Positions 34,802 through 48,330 of a stretch of 64,000 nt of DNA are shown one piece after another. The stretch's first letter is position 1; the number at the start of each line of letters is the position of its first letter. The stretch lies in assembly GCF_000499845.2 (NCBI RefSeq), contig NC_023758.2, positions 1,038,811-1,102,810 of the forward strand, read 5' to 3'. The position numbers were made by a program, and so were the translations under genes. The DNA comes from Phaseolus vulgaris. Lineage: Eukaryota; Streptophyta; Magnoliopsida; Fabales; Fabaceae. The notes beneath the pieces are model-generated. The model ran no database searches. It saw nothing but the letters and a program-made list of their open reading frames with translations, and was not told the DNA's origin.

Positions 34802-37800
34802 ATGGAAATATGGTACCACGCCCACATCGATCGCGAGATTGAATCGCTCATAAAAAGAATACATCCTCCCAGGTACTGCTGCACAACCTCTCTGGCAATT
34901 TCTTGTTGTCTTCTTACTCTTGTTCAACTAGACAGACATCATTGTTTTTCTGGCTTAGCCGAATCGTTGTGGATTGATTACTTAATGAATTAAACCTATT
35001 TGATTATGTGTTGGCAGGGTGTGCATCGATAATGATTCTTGCCGAGACTGCACTGTGGTGAAGGTTAGATTTAATTCTCTACATTCAAATTGCATATATT
35101 AAATTATCAATCTAACCTCTTATTCTTTTAGTAATTGACTGTTTAATCATGCTTGAATCCAATTCGTCATTTGCGGCTTTCAATGATCACATCATCACCC
35201 ACAGCTACGATGTACTATTACTACTTCTGCGGATAATCATTGACTATTTACTGTTGGAAAATGGGAAGAACATGATACATGATGGTAGATTAATGTCCAT
35301 TCAGCGCATTACCACTTGGCGCTTAAGTATGATAACTAATCATTATTATATTATATTATTATATTAGATGCAAAGAAACTGAGTTGTCATGGCTCTAACA
35401 CTTGGTACCAAAAGCCAATGCAAATTGTGATACGTGCTTACTTTTTTAACCATTACAAGAGGATATGAATGACAAAAAGATAAAAGGAGTCTACTTTTTG
35501 TCATCTTATAAGAAGAAAAAGCTCCTCTTCTTCAAGAAAACTAAATTTTGATCGTATTCTATCAAAATGACGTAATCGATTAGGAAAAGTGTCACGGGTT
35601 ATATTTGCATAATTTCTGTGTACAAGAGATGAACAGGGATAAGATGTGATATGAGCGATAGAGAGAGAAAAACTAATATTACAGAAAGCATATAAGATGT
35701 TTTGTATGAATTATACAATTGAAAAAAAAAAACACAGTAGCATGGAAATCAGAGGCAGAACCTGCGTGAAGCAATCAACCAAAAAGAATAAAATGGTTAA
35801 GGTTTTGGGCGTGCGAATTAAAAGACCTTGAATTAATTTTGCTTTAAGAAAATGAAGATTAATTTATTAAAATGTGTGTTGTGGAAACGCAGGTTGACAG
35901 TGCAAACAGGAAGGGGATATTACTGGAGATGGTCCAAGTGTTGACAGATCTTGATCTCATCATTTCCAAATCATACATCTCCTCTGATGGTGGATGGTTT
36001 ATGGACGGTCAGTGTCTCCCTCACCAGTCCCTTTTACTCCTCAGCTTTCTGCATTTTCCGCAATCAACCCAAATGATGTATAATTATTAAATACCTTATT
36101 ACTTTTTTTTAACATGCATGCGTCATGTAACACCAAGCCCCATAACTTGGTAGGACACTCTCATTATCTGCAAACGTACGTCAATAATCCGGTTCTGATC
36201 CATGCCCTGTGGCTCTTTTTCTTTATTGCAAAATTCAGTGTTCCACGTGACTGATGAAGCTGGCAAGAAGCTCACAGACGAAACGCTCATGCTCCACATC
36301 CAGCAGGTCATTCTGTCTCTTTCTACAAATATTATTCGCACTGAAAAATAATAACTCCACACTTCAAATTGCTAGAAAAATATAAAAATACATTTTACTT
36401 CATGTTTTATCGTCAAAAATGAATCTCTGAATGTTATCACTAAATTATAATTTAATTTTTGGATGAAGAGTTAAATTACATTTTAGCTATAGCATTGAGA
36501 CTTCTCTTGAAAGAATACATAAGTTTTGATTGACATACATATATGATGAGACATTATTTTTGTTTATGTTAAGAAGCTTATTATGACTAGTATAGGGAAG
36601 TGATGAAAGAGGGATGAATTTAGTCTAAAAGAAATATTTTAAAGGGAAATTGGTTAAAGTTGAGAAACTAAATTGAAATAAAAATAAGAATGGTGCAGGA
36701 ACTGTGCGCCACAAGAAGTAAAGGGGAGATTTCAAGGGATAGAGAAGGGGGAAGTGATAAAGGAGAAGAGGAAGAGGTGGTGGGAAGGGAGATAACAGCG
36801 ATGGAGATGAGTGGGATGGACCGAACGGGCCTACTGTCAGAGCTATCAGGAATGTTGGTTGAGCTGGGCTGCATCGTTACCGCTGCAACTGCATGGACCC
36901 ACAACGACAGGGTGGCCTGTATTATATTGGTGGAAGACGAGTCCAAAGGTGGGCCCATAAGCGACCCGAAACGGTTGGGCCTAGTGGAGGAGCAGCTGGA
37001 GAATGTGGTGGCGGCGCATAGGGGAGAGAGGAAGAGAGTGAGGGTGACGAGGTTGGGGGCGGGGCACACCCACAGGGAGCGGCGGCTCCACCAGCTGATG
37101 TACGCGGACAGGGATTACGAGAGTTGCCGTGCGTGTGACGGGGACAGTAGTGGGGAACACAAGAAGGAGTGTGATGGGACCCACGTGTCTGTCGGGAGAT
37201 GCGAGGACAAAGGCTACTTGATGGTTAACGTCAGGAGCAGGGACCGTCCTAAGCTCTTGTTCGACACCGTCTGCGTTTTAACGGACATGCAGTATGTGGT
37301 CTTCCACGCCGCCATCAGTTCCAAGAGATCCATGGCTAATCAGGTACGTAATAATCTCTCCCGTGACATCCTTACTATACTTTCTAACAAATTTATCGAT
37401 CAAATTCTTCCATTTAAAAATATATTTTTTTTATTTCTAACAACTGAGTTTCAACAAATTATTTAAAAAAAATATAATAACTTTGTGATTAGTGGGACTG
37501 TTATCCTAATACGAATTCTTGTTATACATAGGAGTACTACATAAGGCACAGCATGGGTAGTGCAGGTTTTCCCAGCGAAAGCGAGAAGCAAAAACTCACC
37601 TTATGCTTAATCGCTGCAGTTGAGCGCAGAGTGTCGCATGTATGTATGTTCTACCTAGATTTTTTAAAAACAATTGAGATGTTAGATTTTTAATGTGTAT
37701 GAGTGGTGCACTGGTGCAGGGATTGAGGGTGGATATTTTGACTGAAAATAGAAAGGGGCTACTATCGAATGTGACGCGGGTGTTACGTGAAAATGGATTG

Positions 37801-38106
37801 TCCATATCGAGAGTGGAGATTGAAACGGAGGGAGGAAAAGCGGAAGGATCATTCTTTGTGAGAGATTGTTCAGGTGAAGAAGTGAACCCAAATATCGTGG
37901 AACTGGTGAAACAAGAGACGGGTGGATCCGTGGTGATTGATCACAAGTCGCCCCATAGGCTACATCAATCATCATCCTCCTCCTCCTCCTCTGTTATAAA
38001 CCAAAGCAAAGACACAGTGGAAGCCAAGCAAAAATTCTCACTCGGAAGCTTGCTATGGTCTCGATTAGAACGCCTTTCCAGCGGTTTCGGACCCATTAGA
38101 TCCTAA
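34802..38106 (+). CDS. ACR1: ACT domain-repeat protein, ACR1-like (seven coding exons)
   Basis: Coding exons: 34802-34872, 35018-35063, 35893-36007, 36239-36306, 36699-37343, 37532-37639 and 37720-38106. All junctions are GT-AG and in frame, giving 479 residues. Four ACT domains are visible: about 36-95 ([20 protein letters not shown]), 131-205 ([20 protein letters not shown]), 270-345 ([20 protein letters not shown]) and 353-425 ([20 protein letters not shown]). Between the second and third lies the conserved [17 protein letters not shown] segment. The C-terminus has a run of eight serines, then [16 protein letters not shown], like the ACR1 tail. ACR proteins are plant-specific and thought to sense small ligands such as amino acids; the ligand of ACR1 is unknown. 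Length and N-terminal MEIWYH...RIHPPRVCIDN point to ACR1 rather than ACR3/4/8. The segment after the first domain (residues 101-130) is unusually acidic and Lys/Arg-rich. Confidence 0.93.
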
Positions 38107-41100
38107 CAACCTTATTTCCTCTCCTCTACTTCAAAGAATCTCGCTGTACAAAATATTCTTTTTAATTCATTTACTTTTTTCCTTTTACTTCCAAACAGTG
38201 AGTGACTGGCTAAAGTTTTCATTTCACGCCTTTTGTACATATTCTTCTCATATCAGTATCCAAGCCACATTGATGTCCAAAACCATTTCATAATTATATT
38301 TTTTTAATTTAAAAAGGGCACTATTAAACTTTCTTTCATGCGCGACTTATTGTCAATGTATTTTCTTTTATCAAAAAAACTATCTTTAACTCTCAAGATA
38401 AAATTTTCCAAATTAGTTAGTATCTTAACATATAGCCTAGCAGCCAACAAAACCAACCTTCATCTCCTTTTCTCGACAGTTTCCCTTCTGTCTTTATAAG
38501 GCAGGTGCATATCCCACCGTGATTTCTAATCCATATCAAACATTATTCCTAATAACTTTGTTAACCACGAAGATATTCTTCACTAAATATGTTTTTAACT
38601 AAGTATGTTTTTAATTGGTCTCCAGGAATGTTAACTAAAAAAGACTTTTCAATACTTAAATAAAAAAAAAAACTTTTCAATGCTTAAATAAAAATACAAA
38701 AATAATGATAAATGTGTAATAATATGAGAATTAAGGGTGCATAATAGGATAAATTGTATTTTTCTAGAGAGTTGATACTTATAAATTTTTTTGGTAGGTA
38801 ACGATATTTAAATTGATCATATAATGACCATTTATTACTTCATAATTATAACAGTAAACTCAGTTATGAGAAGATATACACAATCCTTCAAACCTGAACT
38901 ATTTGACATTCCCGCCTTTACGAACCATTTCCAAAGCAAGCAGTCTTATTTTTACGCGCTAATGAAGTTACGTGGGTATGACTAATGAAGAAAATCAAAC
39001 AGCAGCTTTTTTTTCAATAGTTCGTTAAAACGTAATGGTTCTGGCTATCATCCTCCTACTCTTATTGACCCTTGCTACGAAAATAAAATCTAAGTCAGAT
39101 TTCTACTTGCATGTGCGGCTAGAGAAATAACGACAGACGAGGACTCAGAAAAATGTTCCAAGAAACATTTGAAGGAGAACAAGAAACAAGATGACATTTA
39201 CAACAGCTAAATTCTTTTATACCGAGACGAATGGCACGAACATATTCTGTGACTTATAAAAACTCGTGTAAAAACCACTAAAGAATAACTAATTGCTAGG
39301 TAAATGTGGTAAATTGGACCCAATAATGAACACAACTAAAAAAGTGTATGCTGGAAATTTATTAATATCATACTAATTAGTGTCTAGCTGCACACTGACT
39401 TGCATAACAGTCAGCCATAAAAACTGCGACAAGAGTTGTTAAAATTATTGCAACACTACCACACAACTAACAATGCGCGAAGTCTACGTTAAGTATCATA
39501 GCTATCATCAATAATATTCCAATGAATATTGATACTACATTCAACAATTGCCACTCTCATCTATATAACTAAAGTTGGTAACAATTAGGAACCGTTTAGT
39601 TTCAGAAAATGTATTCATTTGTTAATTAAAAAAATTGTCACTTATTTTATTTTATTTCTTGTTTTCAAAACTTCATATAGAAAACGGTGAAAATAGAAAA
39701 TAAACACAGAAAAGAATACAATTATTTTCATTAATTTGTTTGCTATAAATATTTACAAAGAACAAAATAAAACAATACATCATATTTTGTAATAAACAAA
39801 TAAATAAAAGTGGAAAATATTTTCTAAAATCATATAGCTCCTTAACTAAAAGTAATGTCGACTTTGAATACAAAACAATCGAGTAAACCATTAATTTAAG
39901 CATCGAGCTATCATTCTCTCTCTTACTTAGTTCTTAAAATATTTAAGTATAATAATCACCCTAAGGTTTATGAACTTTAACAACAACAAAATTGGACTGT
40001 TATTATTGGTCATTAAAACCAAGTTTTGTCAAAATCTACTGACTTGTATCTCGTGTTAAACAATTAATAATGAGAAAATCAAGAAAGAAAACATGCATAT
40101 ACTTAGCAAAATAAATTCCTAAACAACGCATCTCAGACCAAATGCTACAACTTTAGGACACTAATTTCGTATTGTGTTGCTTCTAATCCTGAGGAATCCA
40201 CATTTATGTTTTTGGAGAGAAAAGATCAAATAGATACAATACAACACTTGAGAAGGGAAATAAAAAAAGTCCAAAGTCAGCCTATCACTTAACAGACTCA
40301 AGAACAGTTTCACAAACAGAGAACTAACACGATAGGCGGTACAAGACATAAAAAATTTCTCAATAAAATGCTTTAAGGACCAAATAAGAGAGTTAAAAGG
40401 ACCAAATTGATTATTTACTAAAAAACAATTATGTCAGTATATATAGTATAAGGTGTCCAATAACAACTAATCTTACAATCCTAATTTTGTTTCCATGTCT
40501 TTTATTAATATTGAAGAGGTTGAATTATTTATCATCACGGTATGCAACTACCGTTTAGGCTGTAACTAGTCAACATAGCTAATCCAGTAATTTAAACTAC
40601 CGATAAAATAGAACAGAACCAATTAATATTTTCTGATTAAAATTAAAAAAAAAAACACCGAGAAAGGTGTAAAGAGCATGAAAGTTACGAGGGAAAGACA
40701 GATACTTCAACATGACAAGAAACACCAAATACTAGTAGTGAGACTTCAGATATATGACGTTTAGGCACAGCAGCTGTATGTTTAATGTCTGTAGTAATGG
40801 TGATGAAAGGTTCTTTGATTTAGTAGCTAATCCTCAGAAGAAACATATAGGATTCTAGTTATTTTAAAACCAAATAGCCCTAGTAAGACTATGGCATTAC
40901 ACGCTTAGAAACTTTGCTATAGATAACACCTGCCGTATATATAAAGTGTAGTTGTTCTCATCTTTTAAATAAATATTCATCATGACCATTTAAAACAAGT
41001 TGGGTAAGTTAAAAGTATTAATAACCTCAAACAACTAGAAATTCAGATATCAAATAGAAGATTAAGTTTATGTAGGGTGCAATAAATAACCATACACAGC

Positions 41101-41245
41101 AGAATGCCCAGTGGAGACTGGTTTTATTTACAGACAGTCGTTCAGAATGTCAATCGTAGAGTAGACATACTATATGCAGATATTCACAAAATATAAGGGA
41201 ATCACATAAAAAAAACTTACCTCTGGGACATATTCCAAGGCATTG
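38107..41245. other. Intergenic DNA between two convergent genes
   Basis: Three kilobases between the 3' ends of the ACR1-like and BSD genes. No gene, RNA or element with clear ends was recognised. Both 3' untranslated regions must lie at its edges. Confidence 0.4.
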
Positions 41246-43330
41246 TCATATTACATCAATGTCATCAACGTTAAGCCAATCATTGGACTCCTTGGTCACA
41301 GAATTACGAGAACTTGAATTCTCAGAACCAGTACGTTTGCTTTCAACAGAGAACCTATCCTTATCAGAATTAGGAGAACTTCTACCTAACTGAACCCAAT
41401 CTCGCTCTCGGGAGTCTTTTGTTGAAGAGTCAGAGCCTGATCTAGTTTTCTTATTACTTTCATGTACATCACCATCGTCCTCCTCAAGATCACTGAATGA
41501 CACATCCTCATCATTACTAGTTTGAATGTAAGTTCCACTGGGACCAACCATTTCAGAACTATCCTCCTCTTTCAACCAATCATCGGCATCGTCCTCATAG
41601 GTTTCATCCAAAAATCTATTGGTTGAACCAGATGCTGATTGTTCTGCAGATGGTTTTACCGGTTCCTCTTTAACCACGGACTTGACGATAATTTGTGGAA
41701 CATCACTTTGAGTGGCATTTTTCTCCATTTCAACATCAGAGGCAACCATAGATGGGACTGCTTCAACAACAGATGCCTGAAGAGGTGCAGATTCAAGTGG
41801 GGCACTGTTTGGCACAAAGAGATGTTGTTCCTCCTCTTTTGAAGGAATATTGCCTTCTGAAGATAAGTCCGATTCTTTCTTTTCTTTACCTCTTTTGTCT
41901 AAGGCCTGAGTTAACATTGCTCTAGCTTCCACAATCTGCAGACATACCACCATTAGTAGTAACAAAGGCAAGCGCAATACAAATAATACCAAAATTACCA
42001 CATAGCTAACATCAAATGTGACAAGCATGACAATGTTTATTTTGAAGCATGCTGGACACATTTCTGTAGTAATACAAAGGGATCACACATAACTTGTAAC
42101 TTCATAATGAACTTTCATAACAAGATTTTAAGATTACATTATAAGATTCCAATGCCATGTTTATCCCTCTGAACAATGAAATAATGTTAATTTTCTCTGC
42201 TTCAGTCATTAGTAGCACCCGATAAAAGTTAAACATATTAAGACAAGCAAACAAACAAAGAAACCAAATAACACAATCATTTAACTTATGAGGCATCAAC
42301 TCACATTTGCCCGACACAAACTATAGAAATACAACGAATATTGAAAACAGAACGCCAATAAAATTTAACTCACTTGGGGGGTGGATAAAATATCAGCATC
42401 ACTTTTGCCGAGTCTAGGATGCACGAGTACAAAATAAATCTTCCAAAAGTTACCATCACTCATGTATCCGGGGCACAGTTCCATTCTAAGAGCAGCTAAG
42501 CTTGGTGCCAGATGTTCAACAGCTAGAGCGTGCTCTTGTTGCGCATCGGACAAATCAAAATCTAAGCCACAAAATTCCAGAGATAGTGAAATATCAGACA
42601 GGATAGAACATCATCTAAAATACACACATGAACATCTTAAGAAGCCTATTAGGGCAAACTACGAGAATAGCCATAACTGTTATATATTGGTTTACGAAGT
42701 AAAAATAAATCACCTCTAAATTTCGATTGGAACGGTAAACAGAATTTGCATAACCAAGAGTGAGAAAATCGATATACCATCAGAATCGGCATCGTCAGGA
42801 AGAGGAAAATCGAGCCAAGTTTCTGGATGCAGAGCTACGCTTCTGGCAAAGGCAACCACGTCCTCGGTAACTCCGACAACGCCCTCCAGATCGTATTCCT
42901 CTTGGGATCCAAGCTGAAGGAAGCTCGAAGCAATCTTGGTGAATTCAGATACAGTCTTATGGCCAGAAATTTTGGAGATCCCGCTCTTGAACTTGCCACC
43001 AATCTCGGCGAAATCGTTACGGATTCCGGCGATGATATCTTCTTCGTCGGAGGAGTTGGGATCGGCGACGGGATTTTGGGGTTGGGGATCAGGCGGCGGA
43101 GCGAGGAAGGAGGCGACGCCCCATATCTGGCGGGAAAAAGATTTGGTGATCTCGTTGAAATCCTCTTTGACCCCTCGCGCGGTGGGACTGGGAGTGGATG
43201 CGGAATCGGGTTGAACGGGTTCTGATTCGGGTTTCTTCGGAGGGGATTTTAGGTTACCGCTATTGTCGTCGTCGAGATCGTCGTCGTCGAGTCTGAGTGA
43301 GTTTGCGATTGTTCTTGCAAACCACGACAT
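41246..43330 (-). CDS. BSD domain-containing protein (three exons)
   Basis: Minus-strand exons: 43330-42778, 42561-42374 and 41935-41246, joined by GT-AG introns in frame, giving 476 residues. The start is the ATG giving MSWFARTIANSLRLDDDD, the usual beginning of this plant family; an in-frame codon further upstream is less likely. The BSD domain (about residues 155-245) spans the first intron and shows the conserved Phe-Trp pair (F223, W224) and LHPETW. Residues 97-140 resemble the amphipathic segment preceding BSD in SYAP1-like proteins. The C-terminal 200 residues are disordered, rich in Ser, Asp and Glu, with two acidic DDWL/NDWL motifs, one at the very end (DWLNVDDIDVI). BSD domains occur in TFIIH p62-type and synapse-associated proteins; the role of this plant branch is unknown. 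Confidence 0.92.
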
Positions 43331-44010
43331 GGTTTGGTTTGATTGATTACAGCCTCTTACCAAATTTCGATCGTCACTTCCTCCCAGCTCAAGACTTCCC
43401 CTCCTTTACCAGCAGATAAGACCATGCTCTGCGACACCGTTTCAGGCTGCCCAAACCACCAAATCTTATCATCTGCTTTTAATTCTAATTTCCCTTTAGC
43501 TTTTTCTAATTCATTCTTATTTCCAACTCTGCAACCTTTTTTCATTTTAAATAAGATTAAAGACAATTTTCATTCTTTTAATTCGTAATTTTGGCTATTT
43601 CATACTAAAAATAGAGAAATATGGTCTTTTAATTTTTAAAAACATATCATTTTTTCATTATTAATTATGTTTACATTTATATTTCTTCATATTTTAATTA
43701 ATTAAATATTTTTAATCATACCTTAAACGAATGGATGATGTTTCAATTTGGTCAAATAAATCATATGCAAAGTTAAAGGTGCTCTAAATTTGATTCATTT
43801 CTTCTATGAATCTCACATTTATACATTCCAAAACTTAATTATTTGGATTTTTATTGTAAAACTCATGGTGTCATTTTTAACCACGATCGCGTTTGGATAT
43901 CAAAACAAGAAAACCATCGCCAATATTTACACAAAAATATTATTTAATTCACAAAGAATAAAATTGTAAAAATAAAATCAATAAATTCAAATTTTAAAGG
44001 ATGTTTTGGG
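43331..44010. other. Upstream region of the BSD gene
   Basis: Presumed promoter, followed by AT-rich intergenic DNA. No clear TATA box or other gene was recognised. Confidence 0.35.
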
Positions 44011-45250
44011 TATTTAGTTGTAGGCTTTGGGCCGTTTTTTTATTTGGCCCAATTTTAAATTTTTATTTTTATTTACGTAATTGCTTATACATAGTGGCAT
44101 TGACTTCAAATAATATACAGACTTTTTTTTTTTTTCAAAATATTGCACCTCTTTTAAGTTTTGAAAAATATTATTTGAGAAGTTTCGTTTGCTCCAAATT
44201 ACAACCACTGACATGGAGAGGGATGCTTACTGGCTTTTGTCAAGTGGTCAAGGGAGTGAAAAAAAGGATGGAAACAACTTGAATGATATTACCATTGTAA
44301 AGGATTCCTTAAATGCATTTTTTCGTATTAAAGATGTGAGAAAGTTGAAGTATTTTCTAGGACTGGAGATTGTTCGTTCACATGAAGGAATTCACATTTG
44401 TAAGAAGAAATACGCTTTCGACATTTTGAAAGATACTAGCATTCTTGGAGCCAAACAAGTCGTCACACCCATGCAAAAATAAAGTGATAAGTTGTTCAAC
44501 TAAAAAGATAAAATTCATGATATCACTACCTACATAATGACCATAGGACACTTGCTACACGACCAAATACCTGCTTTGTCGTGCAGTTCCATAGTCAATA
44601 TGTTCATAGGTCATCTACATATCATCTCATCAAGCCATGCAGTGTGTTCTTTGATACATCAAAACATATATTTCCTAGGGTATCTTTTATCTCAAATCTT
44701 TTATTGTACATTTGAAGGCTTTTAGTGATTCGGGCCTCATGCTTCATGACTAGATGATCCACGACTGGGTTTTGCATATTTCTTGAAGAGTATGGAAAAC
44801 CAAGAAACAAGGCACGATCTCCAGACCTTCTTCAGGAGAGAGTATCATGCTTTTGTTTCTACATCTTGTAAAATACAATGGATTTCCTATTTGTTAGAAT
44901 ATCTTCAAATCACCACTACAAGTACTGTTAACCTATTCAATGATAACCAGTCTCTGAGACATCTTGCACATAATAACAGCTTTCATGATTTTCAAATGGT
45001 CCGTGAAAGATTGCAACAAGGTCTTTTCCATCATCTACCCATTAGATCCTCTAAGCAATTGAAGAGATTTATTTTTAAGCTTAGAGTTTCTTCTATTCAC
45101 ACTCCTAGTTGAAGGGTTTTAGTTTCTCGTTGGAGGCCTTTGGATCATTTTCTTATTTGCCCAATTTTGGGTTTGTATTCTTATTCATGTAATTGCTTCT
45201 AGCATTGACTTAAAATAATATACAGATATTTTGTTTTTCAAAATATTGCA
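44011..45250 (+). mobile_element. Short copia retrotransposon relic between direct repeats
   Basis: Homologous flanks of about 135 bp lie at 44011-44147 and 45117-45250. Both contain TTTATTTGCCCAATTTT-like sequence, ATGTAATTGCTT or a variant, AATAATATACAGA and CAAAATATTGCA at the end; they look like LTRs. Between them is the end of a copia reverse transcriptase (DVRKLKYFLGLEIVRSHEGI, YAFDILKDT) and an RNase H remnant (EYHAFVSTSCKIQWISYLLE, LFNDNQSLRHLAHN), in order but with stops and frame shifts. No primer-binding site, gag or integrase is present. The relic has lost most of its interior. Confidence 0.75.
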
Positions 45251-46604
45251 TCGTTTAAGCTTTCTGCCTTCGTTTCTCTCCTCCTTTACCAATTCGATCA
45301 CCATGAATTCGTTAGGATGAAATCTAACTTTTTTTTATGAGCATCGGTATATATGTGTTTATTTTATAGTAACTGCAAATATATTTAATCTTATATTATA
45401 TTTAGACGAATCAGAAAAGTGAAAAATAAATGAGTTTACTTTCAAAAAATAAAAGGTTTTTATGTGACATAGTGCGAAGAGGGCCTTACTGAAGAGGGCT
45501 TAAAATATTATAATTTGGCGGATACATTATTTTTTAAAATTATATTATAGGGTTAAAATATTAAAATTAAAATTACTATATATATATAATTTAAATTATT
45601 ACTATTTTTATGTATTTAAAGGTGCATATACCTCATAATCTTATAACTTAAATCATAAATATTTATATATTCAGTTTTAATTATAAATTATAATTAACTA
45701 ATTTAATATATAAAATTAACAACTTTATTACTTTATGTCATTAAAAAAAAGTAAATAACTAAGACTCAATAAATATTACGTTAAAAGCTAAAACGAATAT
45801 TCAGTCTAAACACTAAAAAGAGTATGTGTTATTCGAGAATTTATAAAATTGCAAGTAAAATAGGAAATTTTAGACTGACACTCAAGGTAGATTAAATCAA
45901 TAAGTTTCTGCAAAATATATATCAGGATCACCTTACATACTTTGTGACAACACTAATTGGTGTCGTCTACCTTATAATCTTTCCACGCTTCTCTTTCTCT
46001 CCTTTCAGTTTACGAGTAAGCAATGTCATTTTTATTCGTGATCAAATGAGTTGGCAAGTTCTTAATTGATTGGTGTTCATGATTACGGAGTGTGCTGACT
46101 CTAAGGTGATTAATTCCTAGAAGTGTGTTTTCACTCTGAAAATAACATTAAAAATATTTAACCATGCTAAGGAAATTTTTCATGACTTGAAGAGGAATAC
46201 GCGAGCGTTTGCTGTGGGAGAAAACTACTGTTGTTCAAAACTGAGTAGAAATGTTATTGAAACATCTAATTAAAGCTATATATAAAGATCTTTATATGCT
46301 TATAATCTGTTTTTATGTTATTGATAGTAAGTTGAAGTTTAAATTATAACTACATTGCATGATATAATGCTTGAGTATTTGCTCTATGCTAATATGCAAA
46401 CTTTATCTCGTTTCCCCTTCTGCCTTGAATAAAACCTAAAATAGTTTATACTATAGAGATTGATATTCATTTTTAAGACTTATATATGTAAGCTTCCTTT
46501 TTTTTTCTGAACCTGATTCATTGACGATGGCCTAGTGGATTTGCAGTGGTTTATTCATATGTAAAATGCTATATGGATAGACAAGAGAAGACTGTGCTTT
46601 CTGG
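45251..46604. other. Intergenic AT-rich DNA
   Basis: No gene or defined repeat was recognised. Confidence 0.4.
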
Positions 46605-47530
46605 TTGCTAGTATGTGGACTTGTTTGCTGTAAACATTGGTTTTTATCTACGACGTCATACAAAATGAGAATGCCTAGCATAATGTTTGCGAAAGTTGTC
46701 TATGAATTGCTTTCACCCCCAAATGAATATGCTACCTCATTGACACAGGTTCGTACAACTATTTCCACCACTGCACGGCAGTTGATACCTCTACCACCAT
46801 CAATGCCAACTTCTGGGGTGACAAAATCCTTTGGTTTTTCTCACTCTCAATAGAAATTGCACTCTCCTTCTGTCATTTTTTATAAGCCTAATGATGATGG
46901 CTACAACTGGAGAGGAAGTATGGGCAAAAACCTGTAAAGGGTAGTGACTTCTCTCGAAGTTACTACAAATGCACACATCCAAATTGCCCTGTCAAGAAAA
47001 GGCTTGAGTTATCTCTTCAGGATCACGTAACTACAATTATTTATAAAGGATAGCACAACCATCAACAGAAGACCACAAAAGGCACCCTAACTTCAACTGA
47101 GAATTCAGATAGGTTGAAAGAAGAGATGATTTCTTATCTTTGTCTATTAACAAATGGGTGACAGAGTCTAATAAGAACAGACAATTTTTTAAGGCATTTG
47201 ACTTAGACATGATGTGAAGTTCATTGTTGGTTTTTTTATATCTCCCATCTCTCCTAACATTGCCCCTCACAACTTCCATTCCCATATTTTGTTTTGTTAC
47301 CTTATTTGGGTTGTCTTGGAAAAGAAGGTGATGCTTGGTTTTATGATATAGAGGAGCTTTTACAGGTGGACAACCCAGGTTGCAATGTTCGGAAGCACGT
47401 TGAAAGGGCTTCATGATCTAAAGTTGTAATAACAATATATGAAGGAAAACATAATCATGATGTACAATCAGCTAAGACTAATAGTCACACACTTGCCAAC
47501 AGTACTACATCACAGCTAAAACCAGTGGAG
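46605..47530 (+). pseudogene. Broken group I WRKY transcription factor gene
   Basis: Two WRKY domains can be traced on the plus strand. The first (46891-47070) reads DDGYNW, then a 2-base insertion breaks the WRKYGQK heptad near 46914. After the break the frame gives the usual zinc-finger region ([16 protein letters not shown]), and a CAG-to-TAG change at 47051 stops the frame within YKG-HNH. The second domain (from about 47352) begins after TGATATAG, an intron acceptor at the place of the conserved WRKY intron, and continues with PGCNVRKHVERAS, a TGA, and VVITIYEGKHNHDV. Two domains with C2H2 fingers define group I. The retained intron end shows a DNA-level duplicate, not a retrocopy. The N-terminal exons are only partly visible (IPLPPSMPTSG region). 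Confidence 0.88.
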
Positions 47531-47819
47531 GATTTAGGCATCAATAAGTTGTCAATATATTTTATTATGAAAAAATATTATCACATTTGATTTGTGTAAC
47601 CAATCCAACTAATTGTAAATGTTGTTGCTGCTAGGGAAGGTTTTGTCATGACAGATTTTAATACTATTAACGTTTGTATTAACGTTTGTATTTACAGATT
47701 TGTATTACTAACTTACTTATAGAATAAAAGCATCTAAATATAAATAAATTATTAAATCCATATGTTATAATCCAAATCTAAATAAGCAGTATAATTTTCT
47801 TATAAATAAATTATTAAAT

Positions 47820-48330
47820 ATTTTTAGTAATATTTTTATAATGTTACTTTTTATTAAAAATATTATTAAAAAGATTTAGTAACATTTTTTAAATATCATT
47901 TCTATATTAAAAAAGTTGCTAAATATTTTTAACATTTTTACAATGTTACTCTATTTTTTTAAAAATATTATTAAAAAAATTTAGTAACATTTTTAAAATG
48001 TTATTTATTTATTAAAATAATTACTAAAGATTTTTGGTAAGATTTTTATAATGTTATTTTTTATTAAAAAATATTACTAAAGATATTTAGTAATATTTTT
48101 AAAATGTCACCTCTTTATTAAAAAAGTTACTATAAATGATTAATAACATTTTTATAATGTTATTTTTTTTAAAACAATATTACTAAAAATATTTTGTAAT
48201 ATTTTTAAAATGTCACTTCTATATTAGAAAAAAAAATTATAATAATACTTATATATTATTATTTTTCATTAAAAAATTTAGTAATATTTTTAAAATGTTA
48301 TTTTTTATTAAATAAATGTTATTAAAAATA
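47820..48330. repeat. AT-rich tandem repeat, about 105-bp unit
   Basis: ATTTTTATAATGTTA-type and ATTTTTAAAATGT(T/C)A-type blocks alternate, each preceded by TTTAGTAA and followed by TTATTAAAAA. The pairs recur about every 105 bp, about four and a half times, with divergence. The unit contains inverted TTACTAAA/TTTAGTAA words. Function unknown. Confidence 0.6.

Noticed and set aside
47037..47414. A 125-codon minus-strand open frame
   Set aside because: It is antisense to the WRKY pseudogene, whose domains are recognisable on the plus strand.
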